From: Nitrosospira briensis
GTDB taxonomy: Bacteria; Pseudomonadota; Gammaproteobacteria; Burkholderiales; Nitrosomonadaceae
Direction of reading: 5' to 3'
Assembly: GCF_900115125.1 (NCBI RefSeq)
Contig: NZ_FOVJ01000005.1
Coordinates: 1 to 64,000, forward strand
DNA: 64,000 nucleotides
Notes under the pieces: generated by a model
Seen by the model: only the letters and a program-made list of their open reading frames with translations
Database searches by the model: none
Told to the model about the DNA's origin: nothing
Shown: in pieces, positions 39,505 through 49,678 of the stretch
How the letters are laid out: each line of letters begins with the position of its first letter
Numbering within the stretch: position 1 is the stretch's first letter
Program-made: the position numbers and the translations under genes

Positions 39505-40380
39505 ATGTCCATCCTGATCAATCGTAATAGCCGGGTAATGACCCAGGGCATTACCGGCAAGACGGGACAATTTCATACTCGCATGTGCCGCGATTATGCG
39601 TATGGAAAAGATTGTTTTGTCGCTGGCGTGAACCCGAAGAAAGCGGGTGAGGATTTCGAAGGTATCCCGGTTTATGCTACGGTGAAGGAAGCGAAGCAGG
39701 CGACCGGGGCCACCGTTTCGGTTATCTACGTGCCGCCACCATTTGCCGCTGCCGCAGTTGACGAAGCGGTGGATGCGGAACTGGACCTGGTAATCTGCAT
39801 TACCGAAGGTATTCCGGTTCGCGACATGCTGCGCACCTGCTACAGGATGCAGGGGCGAAAAACGCGATTGATTGGTCCCAACTGCCCCGGCATCATCACG
39901 CCCGACGAAGTCAAGATAGGGATCATGCCGGGATACATACACAAGAGGGGGCGCATAGGCGTGGTGTCGCGCTCCGGCACCCTGACCTACGAGGCAGTGG
40001 CGCAATTGATGGAGCAGGGATTGGGGCAATCCACCTGCATCGGCATCGGCGGCGATCCCGTAAATGGGCTGAAACATCTGGATGTCATGAAATTGTTCAA
40101 CGACGATGATGAAACCGATGCCGTTTTGATGGTGGGTGAAATTGGCGGCTCCGACGAGGAAGATTGTGCGCGCTGGGTCAGGGATAATATGCGAAAGCCG
40201 TTGGTGGGTTTTATTGCAGGCTTGACGGCACCCCCGGGCAGGCGCATGGGACATGCGGGTGCCGTTATCTCGGGCGGCAAGGGCACGGCGCAGGAAAAGC
40301 TCGCAGTGCTGGAAGAGTGCGGGATTAAAGTTGCGCGCAACCCCGCAGAGATGGGCAAGGTGCTCAAATCAGTGTTGTGA
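39505..40380 (+). CDS. sucD: Succinyl-CoA synthetase alpha subunit
   Basis: 291 residues. Rossmann CoA-binding domain ([14 protein letters not shown]), then [20 protein letters not shown] and the phosphorylated histidine in GAGHAGA-like [18 protein letters not shown]. Complete and of normal length. The ATG starts two bases after the sucC stop, so the pair is coupled. Confidence 0.96.
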   Translation: MSILINRNSRVMTQGITGKTGQFHTRMCRDYAYGKDCFVAGVNPKKAGEDFEGIPVYATVKEAKQATGATVSVIYVPPPFAAAAVDEAVDAELDLVICITEGIPVRDMLRTCYRMQGRKTRLIGPNCPGIITPDEVKIGIMPGYIHKRGRIGVVSRSGTLTYEAVAQLMEQGLGQSTCIGIGGDPVNGLKHLDVMKLFNDDDETDAVLMVGEIGGSDEEDCARWVRDNMRKPLVGFIAGLTAPPGRRMGHAGAVISGGKGTAQEKLAVLEECGIKVARNPAEMGKVLKSVL

Positions 40381-40435
40381 TGATGCTGAGCCTAATGATG
40401 AAAAGGAACACAAAGACTACCGTGGCTTTTTTGCA

Positions 40436-41347
40436 ATGACCTTTTTTTCCTTGATCTCTGCTCTCCTGGTGGAGCGATGGCGTCCCGGCAGCGATCGCAA
40501 TCGCATTATCCTGCTTTTTCTCTCTTATGCCGATTCGCTGGAGCGCTATTTCAACACGGGCGTCCGCCGTCATGGCATCGCTGCATGGACTGCCGCGGTG
40601 ATACCCGTACTGATAATCTCGGTCTGGATCTACTATTTGTTGTATAGCCTCAATCCGGTGCTGGCGTGGGCAGGGAACGTGATAGTGCTTTATCTCATCA
40701 TGGGCTTTCGTCAGTTCAGCTATTCATTGACTGAAGTCAGCGAGGCCCTCAAGAATGGAGACCTGTTTCTCGCGCGCGACCTGCTCAGCGAGTTGCACGG
40801 GGTGGAAGCAGGCGATTTGAGCAACCAGGAAGTTGCCCGGACCACCATCGAGATGGGTTTGATCTATTCACACCGTTATGTGTTCGGGATTATTATTTGT
40901 TTCGCAATATTGCCGGGACCGCTAGGCGCAATACTGTACCGCCTCGCTGAGTTATTGAGTGAGCGTTGGGGCACCCGCAAGGACGCGTTTGGGGATTTTG
41001 CCGTAAAAGCCTTCGAGATCATAGACTGGCTTCCGGCAAGGCTTACTGCCATGAGTTTCGCCGTTGCAGGTAATTTCGAGGATGCCCTTTACTGCTGGCG
41101 CGTCCAGGCGGCATCATGGGTAGACAGCAACCAGGGCATCATTCTGGCCAGCGGTGCGGGTGCGCTTGGGGTTTGCCTGGGAGACCCGATGCATGCTGCG
41201 GGCAGCAAGCACTATCGTCCCGAACTTGGTGTGGGCGAAGAAGCCGACGTGGATTTTTTGCAAAGCACCATTGGCCTGGCCTGGCGTACCCTGGTGCTGT
41301 GGCTGATGCTGCTTCTACTGCTGGAGATCGCCAGTTGGGCCGGGTAA
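40436..41347 (+). CDS. CobD/CbiB-family membrane protein
   Basis: 303 residues from ATG 40436; the long upstream extension overlapping sucD (to 40253) is Arg-rich and not family-like. Four or five membrane segments (starting TFFSLISALLVERW; VIPVLIISVWIYYLL; RYVFGIIICFAILPGPLGA; LVLWLMLLLLLEI). The pattern matches the CobD/CbiB or AmpE-like proteins of betaproteobacteria annotated as cobalamin biosynthesis; no other cobalamin gene is near, so function as adenosylcobinamide-phosphate synthase is doubtful. It starts 55 bases after sucD. Confidence 0.75.
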   Translation: MTFFSLISALLVERWRPGSDRNRIILLFLSYADSLERYFNTGVRRHGIAAWTAAVIPVLIISVWIYYLLYSLNPVLAWAGNVIVLYLIMGFRQFSYSLTEVSEALKNGDLFLARDLLSELHGVEAGDLSNQEVARTTIEMGLIYSHRYVFGIIICFAILPGPLGAILYRLAELLSERWGTRKDAFGDFAVKAFEIIDWLPARLTAMSFAVAGNFEDALYCWRVQAASWVDSNQGIILASGAGALGVCLGDPMHAAGSKHYRPELGVGEEADVDFLQSTIGLAWRTLVLWLMLLLLLEIASWAG

Positions 41348-41435
41348 GCGAAAAAGAGTAGCTTATCTAATTGATAATTGATGGACAAGCCCGATGTATT
41401 TGAAATCCCTTTATTAGCCGGTCTGTGAGGTTTTC

Positions 41436-42959
41436 ATGCCAGAACCATTAGTGATCGCCCGCTCGGACCACGTAGTCGGATTATTACCCCAATTTGCCAA
41501 TCGCCACGGCTTGATCACTGGCGCGACCGGTACCGGCAAAACGGTGACATTACAGGTGTTGGCCGAGCGATTCTCCTCAATTGGCGTGCCCGTATTCATG
41601 GCTGACATCAAAGGCGACCTGGGGGGACTTTCCGCTCCAGGCGCGGCTTCGCTCAAAATGAAAGAGCGTCTTGGTCAACTCAAGCTCGATGAACCCGAAT
41701 GGGCGGCGTGCCCGGTTACATTCTGGGACATTTACGGAAAATCCGGGCATCCGGTGCGTGCGACCATCTCGGACATGGGGCCTCTGCTGCTCGGACGCCT
41801 GTTCAATCTGAACGATACGCAACAGGGCGTGCTGACGCTGGTATTCAAGATTGCGGACGATAACGGGCTACTGCTGCTCGATATAAAAGATCTTCGCACC
41901 ATGTTGCAGTTTGTCGGCGCGAACGCCAAGGATTTCACGGTCCAGTATGGCAACGTATCCGCTGCCTCGATAGGTGCCATCCAGCGTTCGCTGCTGGAGA
42001 TCGAGCAGCAAGGAGGCGACAATTTTTTCGGCGAATCAATGCTCGACATTAATGATCTGATTCAGGCCGACGGCAGTGGCAGGGGCATGATCAATATTCT
42101 CGCTGCCGAAAAGCTGATGAACTCGCCCAAGCTGTATTCCACCTTCCTATTGTGGATATTATCGGAACTGTTCGAGCATCTTCCCGAAGTTGGCGATCCG
42201 GAAAAGCCGAAGCTGGTGTTTTTCTTTGATGAAGCCCATCTACTGTTTAATGAAGCGCCCAGGCCTCTGCTTGAGAAAGTGGAGCAGGTGGTGAGGCTGA
42301 TACGCTCCAAAGGCGTGGGCGTGTATTTCGTGACCCAGAATCCGCTGGACATTCCGCAGAATGTCCTCGGCCAGCTTGGCAACCGTGTACAGCATGCGCT
42401 GCGCGCGTTCACCCCGCGCGATCAGAAGGCGGTCAGGTCCGCAGCCCAAACCATGCGCGCCAACCCCGATTTCGAGACCGAAAAAGCAATTACAGAGCTC
42501 TCGGTCGGCGAAGCTCTTGTATCGCTGCTGGATGAGAAAGGCCGTCCGTCCATGGTTGAGCGTGCGTTTATTTTGCCGCCTGCGTCGAGAATAGGCTCCA
42601 TCACGGAGAGTGAACGGAAGGCCATTATCAAGTCCTCTGTTATTTTCGGGCATTACGAACAGCTGGTGGATCGTGAATCGGCGTATGAAATAATCAAAAG
42701 CCGTACAGAACTTAAACAGGACGTCGGGAGTGAGGCAACATCAAAGCCAGCCGGGGAAGGCAATGCCGGCTCCAGAGGCAGTATGATGGACATGCTGGGC
42801 GGTATGCTGCTTGGCAAGACCGGGCCCAGAGGGGGCCGGCAGCCCGGCATTCTCGAAGCGGCTGCCAAAAGCGCGTCCCGCTCCATTGGTTCGCAAGTTG
42901 GCCGTGAAATCTTCAGGGGAGTATTGGGCGGCATCTTCGGTGGCGGCCGGAGGCGCTGA
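41436..42959 (+). CDS. DUF853 HerA-like ATPase (YjgR family)
   Basis: 507 residues. Walker A is [16 protein letters not shown] (about 27-42) and Walker B is [13 protein letters not shown] (about 264-276), with the RecA/FtsK-like fold of HerA helicases and an arginine-finger-like region ([25 protein letters not shown]). The C terminus is Gly-rich ([10 protein letters not shown]). YjgR-family proteins are nucleotide-binding hexamers of poorly known function. No NurA nuclease partner is near. The gene has a modest ribosome binding site (GAGG). Confidence 0.88.
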   Translation: MPEPLVIARSDHVVGLLPQFANRHGLITGATGTGKTVTLQVLAERFSSIGVPVFMADIKGDLGGLSAPGAASLKMKERLGQLKLDEPEWAACPVTFWDIYGKSGHPVRATISDMGPLLLGRLFNLNDTQQGVLTLVFKIADDNGLLLLDIKDLRTMLQFVGANAKDFTVQYGNVSAASIGAIQRSLLEIEQQGGDNFFGESMLDINDLIQADGSGRGMINILAAEKLMNSPKLYSTFLLWILSELFEHLPEVGDPEKPKLVFFFDEAHLLFNEAPRPLLEKVEQVVRLIRSKGVGVYFVTQNPLDIPQNVLGQLGNRVQHALRAFTPRDQKAVRSAAQTMRANPDFETEKAITELSVGEALVSLLDEKGRPSMVERAFILPPASRIGSITESERKAIIKSSVIFGHYEQLVDRESAYEIIKSRTELKQDVGSEATSKPAGEGNAGSRGSMMDMLGGMLLGKTGPRGGRQPGILEAAAKSASRSIGSQVGREIFRGVLGGIFGGGRRR

Positions 42960-43103
42960 TCGAGATGATATACAATCACTGCTGTGAATCGAAACCGTCC
43001 AGATTTTGCAGTCGTGCGTTGCACACGGGTTTCCTGTCGATCTGCACTTATCATCACCTGTAATGCTTGCGAACCTATCTCTAATAAGGCAGGAGGGGCG
43101 GTA

Positions 43104-43385
43104 ATGCGTTTGATCGCGGTGTTTTTCTTGATAACGGTCGTCACGGGCTGTGCGACTACAGGGCAGATTCAGGGTGAGCGCCCTGACGGTCCACTGCCTG
43201 CCACAACGCGGCCTGTCTATAATCTTGCCGGCTACTCGCCCGCGTTCAAGGATGGGTATATTGATGGTTGCGAAACTGCAAAAAAAACGCGTTACGGATT
43301 CAAGGATCAACGCCGGTTTGCCGCCGATAGTCAATATAAGCTGGGCTGGAATGACGGGTTCAGTATTTGCGAGCGCAAACCATGA
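43104..43385 (+). CDS. Small lipoprotein of unknown function
   Basis: 93 residues from ATG 43104, with AGGAGGGG upstream; the longer frame from 42984 is not supported. Lipoprotein signal with lipobox VTGC (about Cys16), then a short Pro/Thr-rich linker and a conserved-looking GYSPAFKDGYIDGCETAKKTRYGF with cysteines at about 57 and near the C-terminal SICERKP. Probably outer-membrane anchored. I do not recognise its family. Confidence 0.75.
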   Translation: MRLIAVFFLITVVTGCATTGQIQGERPDGPLPATTRPVYNLAGYSPAFKDGYIDGCETAKKTRYGFKDQRRFAADSQYKLGWNDGFSICERKP

Positions 43386-43476
43386 TTGGAAATGAGGCGA
43401 GGAAATTGCAAGTGACGTGCCTTCGGTAACGCGTGCTCCGTGGCTGGGCTATAATAGCGTTTTTTGCAGCTTTGCC

Positions 43477-44616
43477 ATGAAACGTTTCCTTCCCCTGTTG
43501 CTGTGCCTGTTCGCGTTACCCGTGACCGCCCAGCAATCGCAGCTCTACATAGTGCCGCAGACCCTGTCCTTGGCGGCAAAGTCTTATGTTCTTGCCGACT
43601 TTCAAAGCGGACAGACTCTGGTCAGCCAGAATGCTCGCGAGCGCGTTGAACCTGCATCGCTTACCAAGCTGATGACAGCATATGTGGTTTTCTCTGCCCT
43701 TCATCAGAAGCGCATCAGCCTGACGCAGCAGGTGGCGGTATCGGAGCGCGCATGGCGCAGTCCGGGTTCGCGCATGTTTATCGAACCCAGCAAACCCGTC
43801 ACGATTGATGAATTGATGCGCGGCGTGATCGTGCAGTCCGGTAATGATGCATGCATAGCACTGGCAGAGGCGGTTTCGGGTTCAGAGAGCGGCTTCGTGC
43901 AGTTAATGAATAAAGAGGCGAAACGTCTTGGCATGAAGGATACCCGTTTTGCCAATTCAACCGGTCTCCCGCATCCGGAGCACTACAGCACAGCGCATGA
44001 TCTCGCCCTGCTGGGCGCTGCGATGATTCGTGATTTTCCGGAGTACTATCCGCTTTATTCTCTACGCGAGTATACATACAACAAAATTTCCCAGCCCAAC
44101 CGTAACCGGTTGCTGTGGCTCGATCCCAATGTGGACGGACTCAAGACAGGGCATACGGAAGCAGCCGGCTACTGCCTCATTACCTCCGCAAAACGGGGCG
44201 ACCGGCGGTTGATTTCCGTGGTGATGGGAACAGCCTCCGACAGCGCCCGCGCCATGGAGAGCCAGCGCCTGTTGAATCACGGGTTTCAATTCTACGATAC
44301 AGTACGCCTGTATCCCAAGGAGCATGAAGTGATTGCCATCCAGCTATGGAAAGGCGCACAGGATACGCTCAAGACGGGATTCGGTTATGATGTCTACTTC
44401 TCGCTTCCCAAATATCAGGTGGATAAGCTGAAAGCCAAAATGGAATATAAGCAGCCTCTGGTTGCTCCCATCAATGCAGGACAAAAAGTAGGCAGGGTAA
44501 AATTTACGATAGATGGCAAGCTTGTGGCTGAACACCCGCTGGTAGCATTGGAAACCGTGGATGCCGCAAACGTTATTGGCCGTGCCTGGGATAGCATGCG
44601 GTTGATGCTTAATTAG
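43477..44616 (+). CDS. dacC: D-alanyl-D-alanine carboxypeptidase (PBP5/6 type)
   Basis: 379 residues from ATG 43477; the frame is open upstream to 43417. Signal peptide (MKRFLPLLLCLFALPVTA), then the active-site SLTK (S61, K64), SGN (121-123) and KTG (223-225). The C-terminal beta domain ends in an amphipathic membrane anchor (VIGRAWDSMRLML). It trims the terminal D-alanine of peptidoglycan pentapeptides. A TATAAT at 43450-43455 lies just upstream. It heads dacC-dat-ybeD-lipB-lipA, common in betaproteobacteria. Confidence 0.95.
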   Translation: MKRFLPLLLCLFALPVTAQQSQLYIVPQTLSLAAKSYVLADFQSGQTLVSQNARERVEPASLTKLMTAYVVFSALHQKRISLTQQVAVSERAWRSPGSRMFIEPSKPVTIDELMRGVIVQSGNDACIALAEAVSGSESGFVQLMNKEAKRLGMKDTRFANSTGLPHPEHYSTAHDLALLGAAMIRDFPEYYPLYSLREYTYNKISQPNRNRLLWLDPNVDGLKTGHTEAAGYCLITSAKRGDRRLISVVMGTASDSARAMESQRLLNHGFQFYDTVRLYPKEHEVIAIQLWKGAQDTLKTGFGYDVYFSLPKYQVDKLKAKMEYKQPLVAPINAGQKVGRVKFTIDGKLVAEHPLVALETVDAANVIGRAWDSMRLMLN

Positions 44617-44661
44617 GCAATGCGTGCGCGCTCCGGTACCCGTTTATGAACAAGGTTCATC

Positions 44662-45537
44662 ATGATTTATCTCAACGGTGATTTCCTGCCTATCGAGGAA
44701 GCACGCGTTCCCGTGCTGGATAGAGGTTTCATTTTTGGGGACGGCGTGTATGAAGTCATCCCTGTTTATTCTCATAAGCCCTTTCGACTGGCTGAACACC
44801 TGCTTCGCTTGCAGCACAGCCTTGATGGTATTCGCCTGCAAAATCCACATTCCGACGAAGAATGGGGCAGTCTGGTGGAACAAATTATCGCGAGCAACGA
44901 TGGCGACGATCAATACCTCTACCTGCATGTGACCCGGGGCGTGGCCCGGCGGGATCATGCCTTTCCAAAAGGCGTTATTCCAACCGTTTTTATCATGAGC
45001 AACCCCTTGCTTGCGCCACCCCGGGAGTTGCTCGCTACTGGTGTTGCTGCTATCACGGCCGATGACAATAGATGGCTACGCTGCGACATCAAGGCAATTT
45101 CGCTGTTGCCCAACGTACTGCTACGCCAGATGGCGATTGATGCAGGCGCGATGGAGACGATATTGTTGCGGGACGGATTCATGACCGAGGGGGCCGCCAG
45201 TAATATTTTTCTGGCAAAAGATGGGGTACTGCTCGCGCCGCCAAAAAATCATCTGATGCTGCCTGGAATTACCTATGATGTCGTGCTTGAGTTGGCGGCG
45301 GCTGAAAAGATTCCGTGTGAAGTCAGAGAGGTTTCCGAGTATGAATTACGTACGGCGCAGGAGCTATTACTGACCTCTTCGACCAGAGAAATCATGCCCG
45401 TCACCCGCCTTGATGGCAAACCGGTAGGCGAAGGGAAGCCGGGCGCGATGTTCGCACGGCTCTATAGGCTCTATCAGAGTTATAAACAGACGACCATGCG
45501 AGGTAGCGCCAAGATTCTGGAGGTTCACAATCGGTGA
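44662..45537 (+). CDS. dat: D-amino-acid aminotransferase (class IV PLP enzyme)
   Basis: 291 residues. Family motifs: LDRGFIFGDGVYEVIP (about 20-35), the PLP-lysine region CDIKAISLLPNVL (about 140-152), and EGAASNIFLAKDG (about 175-187). It probably transaminates D-alanine with 2-oxoglutarate to D-glutamate, feeding peptidoglycan. AAGG is six bases before the ATG. It sits between dacC and ybeD; its stop overlaps the ybeD start by four bases. A branched-chain or 4-amino-4-deoxychorismate activity cannot be excluded from sequence alone. Confidence 0.85.
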   Translation: MIYLNGDFLPIEEARVPVLDRGFIFGDGVYEVIPVYSHKPFRLAEHLLRLQHSLDGIRLQNPHSDEEWGSLVEQIIASNDGDDQYLYLHVTRGVARRDHAFPKGVIPTVFIMSNPLLAPPRELLATGVAAITADDNRWLRCDIKAISLLPNVLLRQMAIDAGAMETILLRDGFMTEGAASNIFLAKDGVLLAPPKNHLMLPGITYDVVLELAAAEKIPCEVREVSEYELRTAQELLLTSSTREIMPVTRLDGKPVGEGKPGAMFARLYRLYQSYKQTTMRGSAKILEVHNR

Positions 45538-45854
45538 GTTCGTCCGACCAGCCCACATTGATTGAATACCCCTGTGATTTTCCCGTCAAGATCATGGGGC
45601 GGGTGGGTTCCTTGTCGGGTTCGCCGGCCAGTCCCGCGCCCCTGGAGCATCGCCGGCAGGAATTTACCCAGGCAGTACTGATGATGGTGAAGCGCCACGC
45701 GCCTGATTTTGACGATGCAACCCTGGAGGTCAGGATCAGCAAAAAGAATAATTATCTCAGTCTTACCTGTACCGTTCGCGCTGTTTCTCGCGAACAACTT
45801 GACGCGTTATACCAGGAACTGTGCGATCATCCCCTGGTGGTAATGGTGCTTTAA
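45534..45854 (+). CDS. ybeD: DUF493/YbeD-family protein
   Basis: 106 residues with the ACT-like DUF493 domain: IEYPCDFPVKIMG (about 9-21), FTQAVLMMVKRHAP and LSLTCTVRAVSREQLDALYQEL. Start may be the GTG at 45534 within the dat stop, indicating coupling. Family members are encoded next to lipB in many proteobacteria and are thought to tune lipoate metabolism; the mechanism is not known. Confidence 0.9.
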   Translation: MSSSDQPTLIEYPCDFPVKIMGRVGSLSGSPASPAPLEHRRQEFTQAVLMMVKRHAPDFDDATLEVRISKKNNYLSLTCTVRAVSREQLDALYQELCDHPLVVMVL

Positions 45855-45892
45855 CAAGTCCCAAATTCTGAAGATCCCGGGATTTATTCATT

Positions 45893-46558
45893 ATGTACTC
45901 CCTATACTCCCTATCCCCGGAACCAGGTCTTCAGCCAGTAGCAGACAGTTCGGACAATAAAATCAGGCATGTCGGCATGGTGGATTATCTTTCCACATGG
46001 CAGGCAATGAAGGACTTTACCGCCTCCCGCACGGAGAATACGCCCGATGAAATCTGGTTGCTGCAACATCCGCCGGTCTACACGCAAGGCGTAGCGGGCA
46101 AGCCGGAACACCTGCTTCACAACAACGGGATTCTCGTCATACGGACAGATCGCGGCGGCCAGATCACTTATCACGGTCCGGGTCAGGTCATCGCCTATTT
46201 GCTACTGGATATGCGGCGTCTCAAACTGGGCGTGCGCGAGCTGGTCAGAAAAATGGAAGGCGCCGTGGTAGACTTGCTACGCGACTACAACATCGAAGCT
46301 GAAGGCTCAAGGGATGCGCCGGGGGTATATGTGACGGGCGCAAAAATCGCGGCGTTGGGATTGAAAATAAAAAAAGGCTGCTGCTACCATGGCCTTGCCC
46401 TCAACGTAAACATGGACCTTGTTCCATTTGCCTCGATTAATCCTTGTGGCTATTCCGGATTACGTGTAACTCAAACAAGCGATTTGGGAATAAGCGACGG
46501 TCTGGAAGTACTGAGCAGCAAGCTTGGCAAAAAATTGCAGGCCCGAATTTATATTTAA
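45893..46558 (+). CDS. lipB: Lipoyl(octanoyl) transferase
   Basis: 221 residues. Octanoyl transferase signature: GGQITYHGPGQVIAYLLLDM (about 84-103), catalytic Lys in VTGAKIAALG (about 147-156) and catalytic Cys in INPCGYSGLRVTQ (about 182-194). It moves octanoyl from ACP to lipoyl domains. It is followed 19 bases later by lipA, making the de novo lipoylation pair. Confidence 0.95.
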   Translation: MYSLYSLSPEPGLQPVADSSDNKIRHVGMVDYLSTWQAMKDFTASRTENTPDEIWLLQHPPVYTQGVAGKPEHLLHNNGILVIRTDRGGQITYHGPGQVIAYLLLDMRRLKLGVRELVRKMEGAVVDLLRDYNIEAEGSRDAPGVYVTGAKIAALGLKIKKGCCYHGLALNVNMDLVPFASINPCGYSGLRVTQTSDLGISDGLEVLSSKLGKKLQARIYI

Positions 46559-46577
46559 GGAATCATAGCTTCTTGTC

Positions 46578-47522
46578 ATGACAACTGAAATTCGCCAGAA
46601 AGGTGCCGCTAAAACCGCGCGCAATCCTATCAAGATTACACCGCAAAATCCGGGTGAAGTGCTGCGCAAACCATCCTGGATTCGGGTACGTTCGTCCAAC
46701 AGCCAGGAGTTCTACGAAGTCAAACGGATTCTGCGGGAACAAAAACTGCACACAGTGTGTGAAGAAGCGTCCTGCCCCAATATTGGTGAATGCTTCGGCA
46801 AGGGTACGGCCACCTTCATGATATTGGGCGATCTCTGCACCCGCCGTTGCCCATTCTGCGACGTGGCGCATGGCAAGCCCTTGGCACCGGATGCGCAGGA
46901 GCCCTTGCACCTGGCGCAATCAATCGCGGCCATGAAGCTGAAATACGTGGTTATTACCAGCGTCGACCGTGACGATCTGCGTGATGGAGGCGCCCAGCAT
47001 TTTGTGGACTGCATACGCGAAGTGCGCGCTCATTCGCCGCAGACAAAAATAGAAATTCTTGTACCGGATTTTCGTGGCAGACTGGAAGTCGCGCTGGAAA
47101 AACTGTTCGCCGGTCCGCCGGACGTGCTGAATCATAATCTGGAAACTGTTCCACGGCTCTACAAGCAGTGCCGCCCGGGCGCCGACTACGCGCATTCGCT
47201 CAGGTTATTGAAGGACTTCAAAGCGCGTTTTCCGGATATCCCTACCAAGTCCGGATTAATGCTGGGGTTGGGAGAGACCGACGATGAAATTCTTGAGGTG
47301 CTGCGCGATTTGCGTGCAAATGATGTAGAAATGCTCACGATCGGACAGTATCTGCAACCCAGCACCGGACATCTACCCGTGCTGCGCTACGTGCCACCGG
47401 AAGGATTCAAGGAATTGGAACGTGCTGCAATTGAAATGGGATTCAGTAATGCGGCCTGCGGGCCTATGGTGCGCTCAAGTTATCATGCCGATAAGCAGGC
47501 GCATGAGGCGGGTATCAAATAG
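46578..47522 (+). CDS. lipA: Lipoyl synthase
   Basis: 314-residue radical SAM enzyme inserting two sulfurs into the octanoyl chain. The auxiliary cluster cysteines are C61, C66 and C72 ([12 protein letters not shown]), the radical SAM cysteines are C87, C91 and C94 (CTRRCPFC), and the C-terminal cluster serine is in VRSSYHA. Complete, normal length. Confidence 0.97.
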   Translation: MTTEIRQKGAAKTARNPIKITPQNPGEVLRKPSWIRVRSSNSQEFYEVKRILREQKLHTVCEEASCPNIGECFGKGTATFMILGDLCTRRCPFCDVAHGKPLAPDAQEPLHLAQSIAAMKLKYVVITSVDRDDLRDGGAQHFVDCIREVRAHSPQTKIEILVPDFRGRLEVALEKLFAGPPDVLNHNLETVPRLYKQCRPGADYAHSLRLLKDFKARFPDIPTKSGLMLGLGETDDEILEVLRDLRANDVEMLTIGQYLQPSTGHLPVLRYVPPEGFKELERAAIEMGFSNAACGPMVRSSYHADKQAHEAGIK

Positions 47523-47597
47523 CAGCGATCAGGCGATTCTATCCAAGAGAGGATATTGACCACCAGCAAAGTAACGCACATTAACAGGAGTCGCGCG

Positions 47598-48287
47598 ATG
47601 CGTATCACTACGGTATTTTTGGTCGGGCTTTGCATTTCCATCTCTGCCTGTGCGAGCGGCGCGACGGGAGCCGATTCTCTTTCGGACGAAGATATCGCAA
47701 ACGGCTTGAAGCAAGCGCTCACTCAAGGCGCCCACGCGGCGGTGGATAAACTGGGGGTGATGAACGGATTTCTTGAAAATCCAAAAGTGAAAATTCAGTT
47801 GCCCGGATCATTGCAGAAAGTGGAAGGCGTCATGCGCACGGTGGGCTTGAGCAAGCATGCCGATAGTTTGGTCACAACCATGAATCGCGCAGCGGAAACA
47901 GTCGCAGCCGAAGCCAAGCCCTTGCTGGTGAACGCAGTGCAGGAGATGTCAGTGGAAGACGCCAGGGGGATACTTGCAGGGGGTAACGATGCGGCAACGC
48001 AATACTTCCGTAACACGACTTCCGACGCATTGTCTCAGAAATTTTTACCGATTGTGAAAAACGCGACCGATCAGGCTGGCCTTCTTAAAAAATATAATGA
48101 ATTCGCGAGGAAGGGCGCGAAACTTGGCCTGGTGACGGAAGAAAATGCAAATATCGAAAACTACCTCACCCAAAAGACGCTGGACGGAATCTTTCTGATG
48201 ATGGCGGAGGAGGAGCGCGCAATCAGGGATGATCCGATGGGTCAGGGTAACAAGTTGTTGCAGCGGATGTTTGGCTCACTGAAGTAG
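47598..48287 (+). CDS. DUF4197-domain secreted protein
   Basis: 229 residues from ATG 47598, with AGGAG eight bases upstream; a 14-residue upstream extension is not supported. A signal sequence with a lipobox-like ISAC (Cys18) suggests a lipoprotein. The remainder matches the mostly helical DUF4197 domain: GLKQALTQGAHAAVDKLG, DARGILAGGNDAATQYFR and ENYLTQKTLDGIFLMMAEEE. Function unknown. It follows lipA on the same strand with a 75-base gap. The 223 bases after it (48288-48510) show nothing I can support. Confidence 0.85.
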   Translation: MRITTVFLVGLCISISACASGATGADSLSDEDIANGLKQALTQGAHAAVDKLGVMNGFLENPKVKIQLPGSLQKVEGVMRTVGLSKHADSLVTTMNRAAETVAAEAKPLLVNAVQEMSVEDARGILAGGNDAATQYFRNTTSDALSQKFLPIVKNATDQAGLLKKYNEFARKGAKLGLVTEENANIENYLTQKTLDGIFLMMAEEERAIRDDPMGQGNKLLQRMFGSLK

Positions 48288-48510
48288 TTTGTACCCAAAA
48301 CTCCCCCTTTACAATAATAGTCTACGGCGGATACCGGCATCGCCGATATCATATGGGAATAAGCCTGCCTGAACTTAGCAGCTTTTGAAATACCAGCTCC
48401 TCTTCCTGTAGCCGAATTACAACCGTCAAGTTCGAATGCGTGACGTAGATGACTGCACTGATATCGTTCGGTTCTCTGCGATATGCCGGCAACACCGGTA
48501 AGAGCGACAT

Positions 48511-49551
48511 TCACCGTTCGGCAACCCGTGCCGGGATGTTGACGTTGACGAACTTATCGAAGATATCCTCAAATTTGTTTCGGTATACGTTCAGCTGCGG
48601 GTCCTTTCTGTATGCGTCCGCAAGCTCAAGCACGGCCTTGTTAAAGATCTCGTCCCCCGTGGAAGGGGGTAGCGTTACGGATCCGTGCGTAGCAAACTCA
48701 TCCTTCCAGCGAGCGCGTACGAGTGACCAGAAGTCGGAGGTGGACCTCCAATAAGCCAGCCCGGGTTCAAAATCATAGCCTTCAATGCGACGGTAGTCGT
48801 TGAAGCCGAACTCCCGGACCAACAACGTGTCTTTTCCGTCTGCTGCGCGTATTACCTTGGTGCTGTCCTGTTCGTGCGTCCAGCCCTGTGGGGTAATCGT
48901 GTGGCGATGCTCTGTATTGATCAACTGGTAGTCACTACGCTTCGTGTATTCCCGACGTGGCAGTGGCCGCCAGCTGCGGTCCGAGGTCCAGGTTGACACG
49001 CCGTACCTGTGATTCCACTTGCCGTTGCCGGAATAACGAGGTGCGTCATTCACTTCATAGACGAGTTGCGTCCATGTGCCAGGTACCGTGGCGGCATCCC
49101 GTTTTCGTTGCTCGTAACGATGGCCCCCCACGTAAACCCAGTGCATGGGCGATTCGAATACCCAGTCCTGGCGCCAATGTTTGGTGACGCTGCCACCGCC
49201 CATCACGAGAATATGTTGCATCGAGATCCGCTTGCCGGTGTCTTCGACGAGTACGACGGTTTCAAAGCCTGTGCTACGCTTGGGTTTCTTGCGCTCGTAA
49301 CCCGGCTTTAGCACCACAGTCTCGTCGAAACTGAACTGGACCTCATAACCACCCTGCATTGCGAGAATAGCACGGCGATCGCAATCGTATGAAAGTTCCC
49401 CTGGAGCACAGGAAGCTACCGGACGCTCAACAGTCGGATAGGCGGACGGGGATGGAACCGGGGAAGGTTTTGCGAGATGAGATGTGCCAGCGCATGCGGT
49501 AAGCATCAATAGCATGAGCGGGAATATTGTGATTGTAAACCAATTTTTCAT
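48511..49551 (-). CDS. DUF6607-family lipoprotein
   Basis: 346 residues. Lipoprotein signal with LTAC lipobox (Cys20), a Pro/Ser linker, then a globular domain with AMQGGYEVQFSFDETVVLK, SMQHILVMGGGSVTKHWRQDW and ADAYRKDPQLNVYRNKFEDI. I recognise this as the DUF6607 type by the HWRQDW motif; its function is unknown. It lies downstream of the Mla-type operon on the same strand with a 127-base gap and could share its transcript. Confidence 0.7.
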   Translation of the reverse strand: MKNWFTITIFPLMLLMLTACAGTSHLAKPSPVPSPSAYPTVERPVASCAPGELSYDCDRRAILAMQGGYEVQFSFDETVVLKPGYERKKPKRSTGFETVVLVEDTGKRISMQHILVMGGGSVTKHWRQDWVFESPMHWVYVGGHRYEQRKRDAATVPGTWTQLVYEVNDAPRYSGNGKWNHRYGVSTWTSDRSWRPLPRREYTKRSDYQLINTEHRHTITPQGWTHEQDSTKVIRAADGKDTLLVREFGFNDYRRIEGYDFEPGLAYWRSTSDFWSLVRARWKDEFATHGSVTLPPSTGDEIFNKAVLELADAYRKDPQLNVYRNKFEDIFDKFVNVNIPARVAER

Positions 49552-49678
49552 GATCGAATGGCGCGGCAGGCCTGTTTATTCAGACGTAAATAGTAACTAT
49601 TATTATTTACAAAGTAAAGGAGACTGCCCGGAGGCCTCTCCGTATGAGCCTGGCTCGATGGTTTCGGTAGGCTCGTAT

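Noticed and set aside
40253-40435. N-terminal extension of the CobD/CbiB-like protein over sucD
   Set aside because: Arg/Cys-rich frame antagonistic to the sucD frame; the membrane protein begins naturally at 40436.
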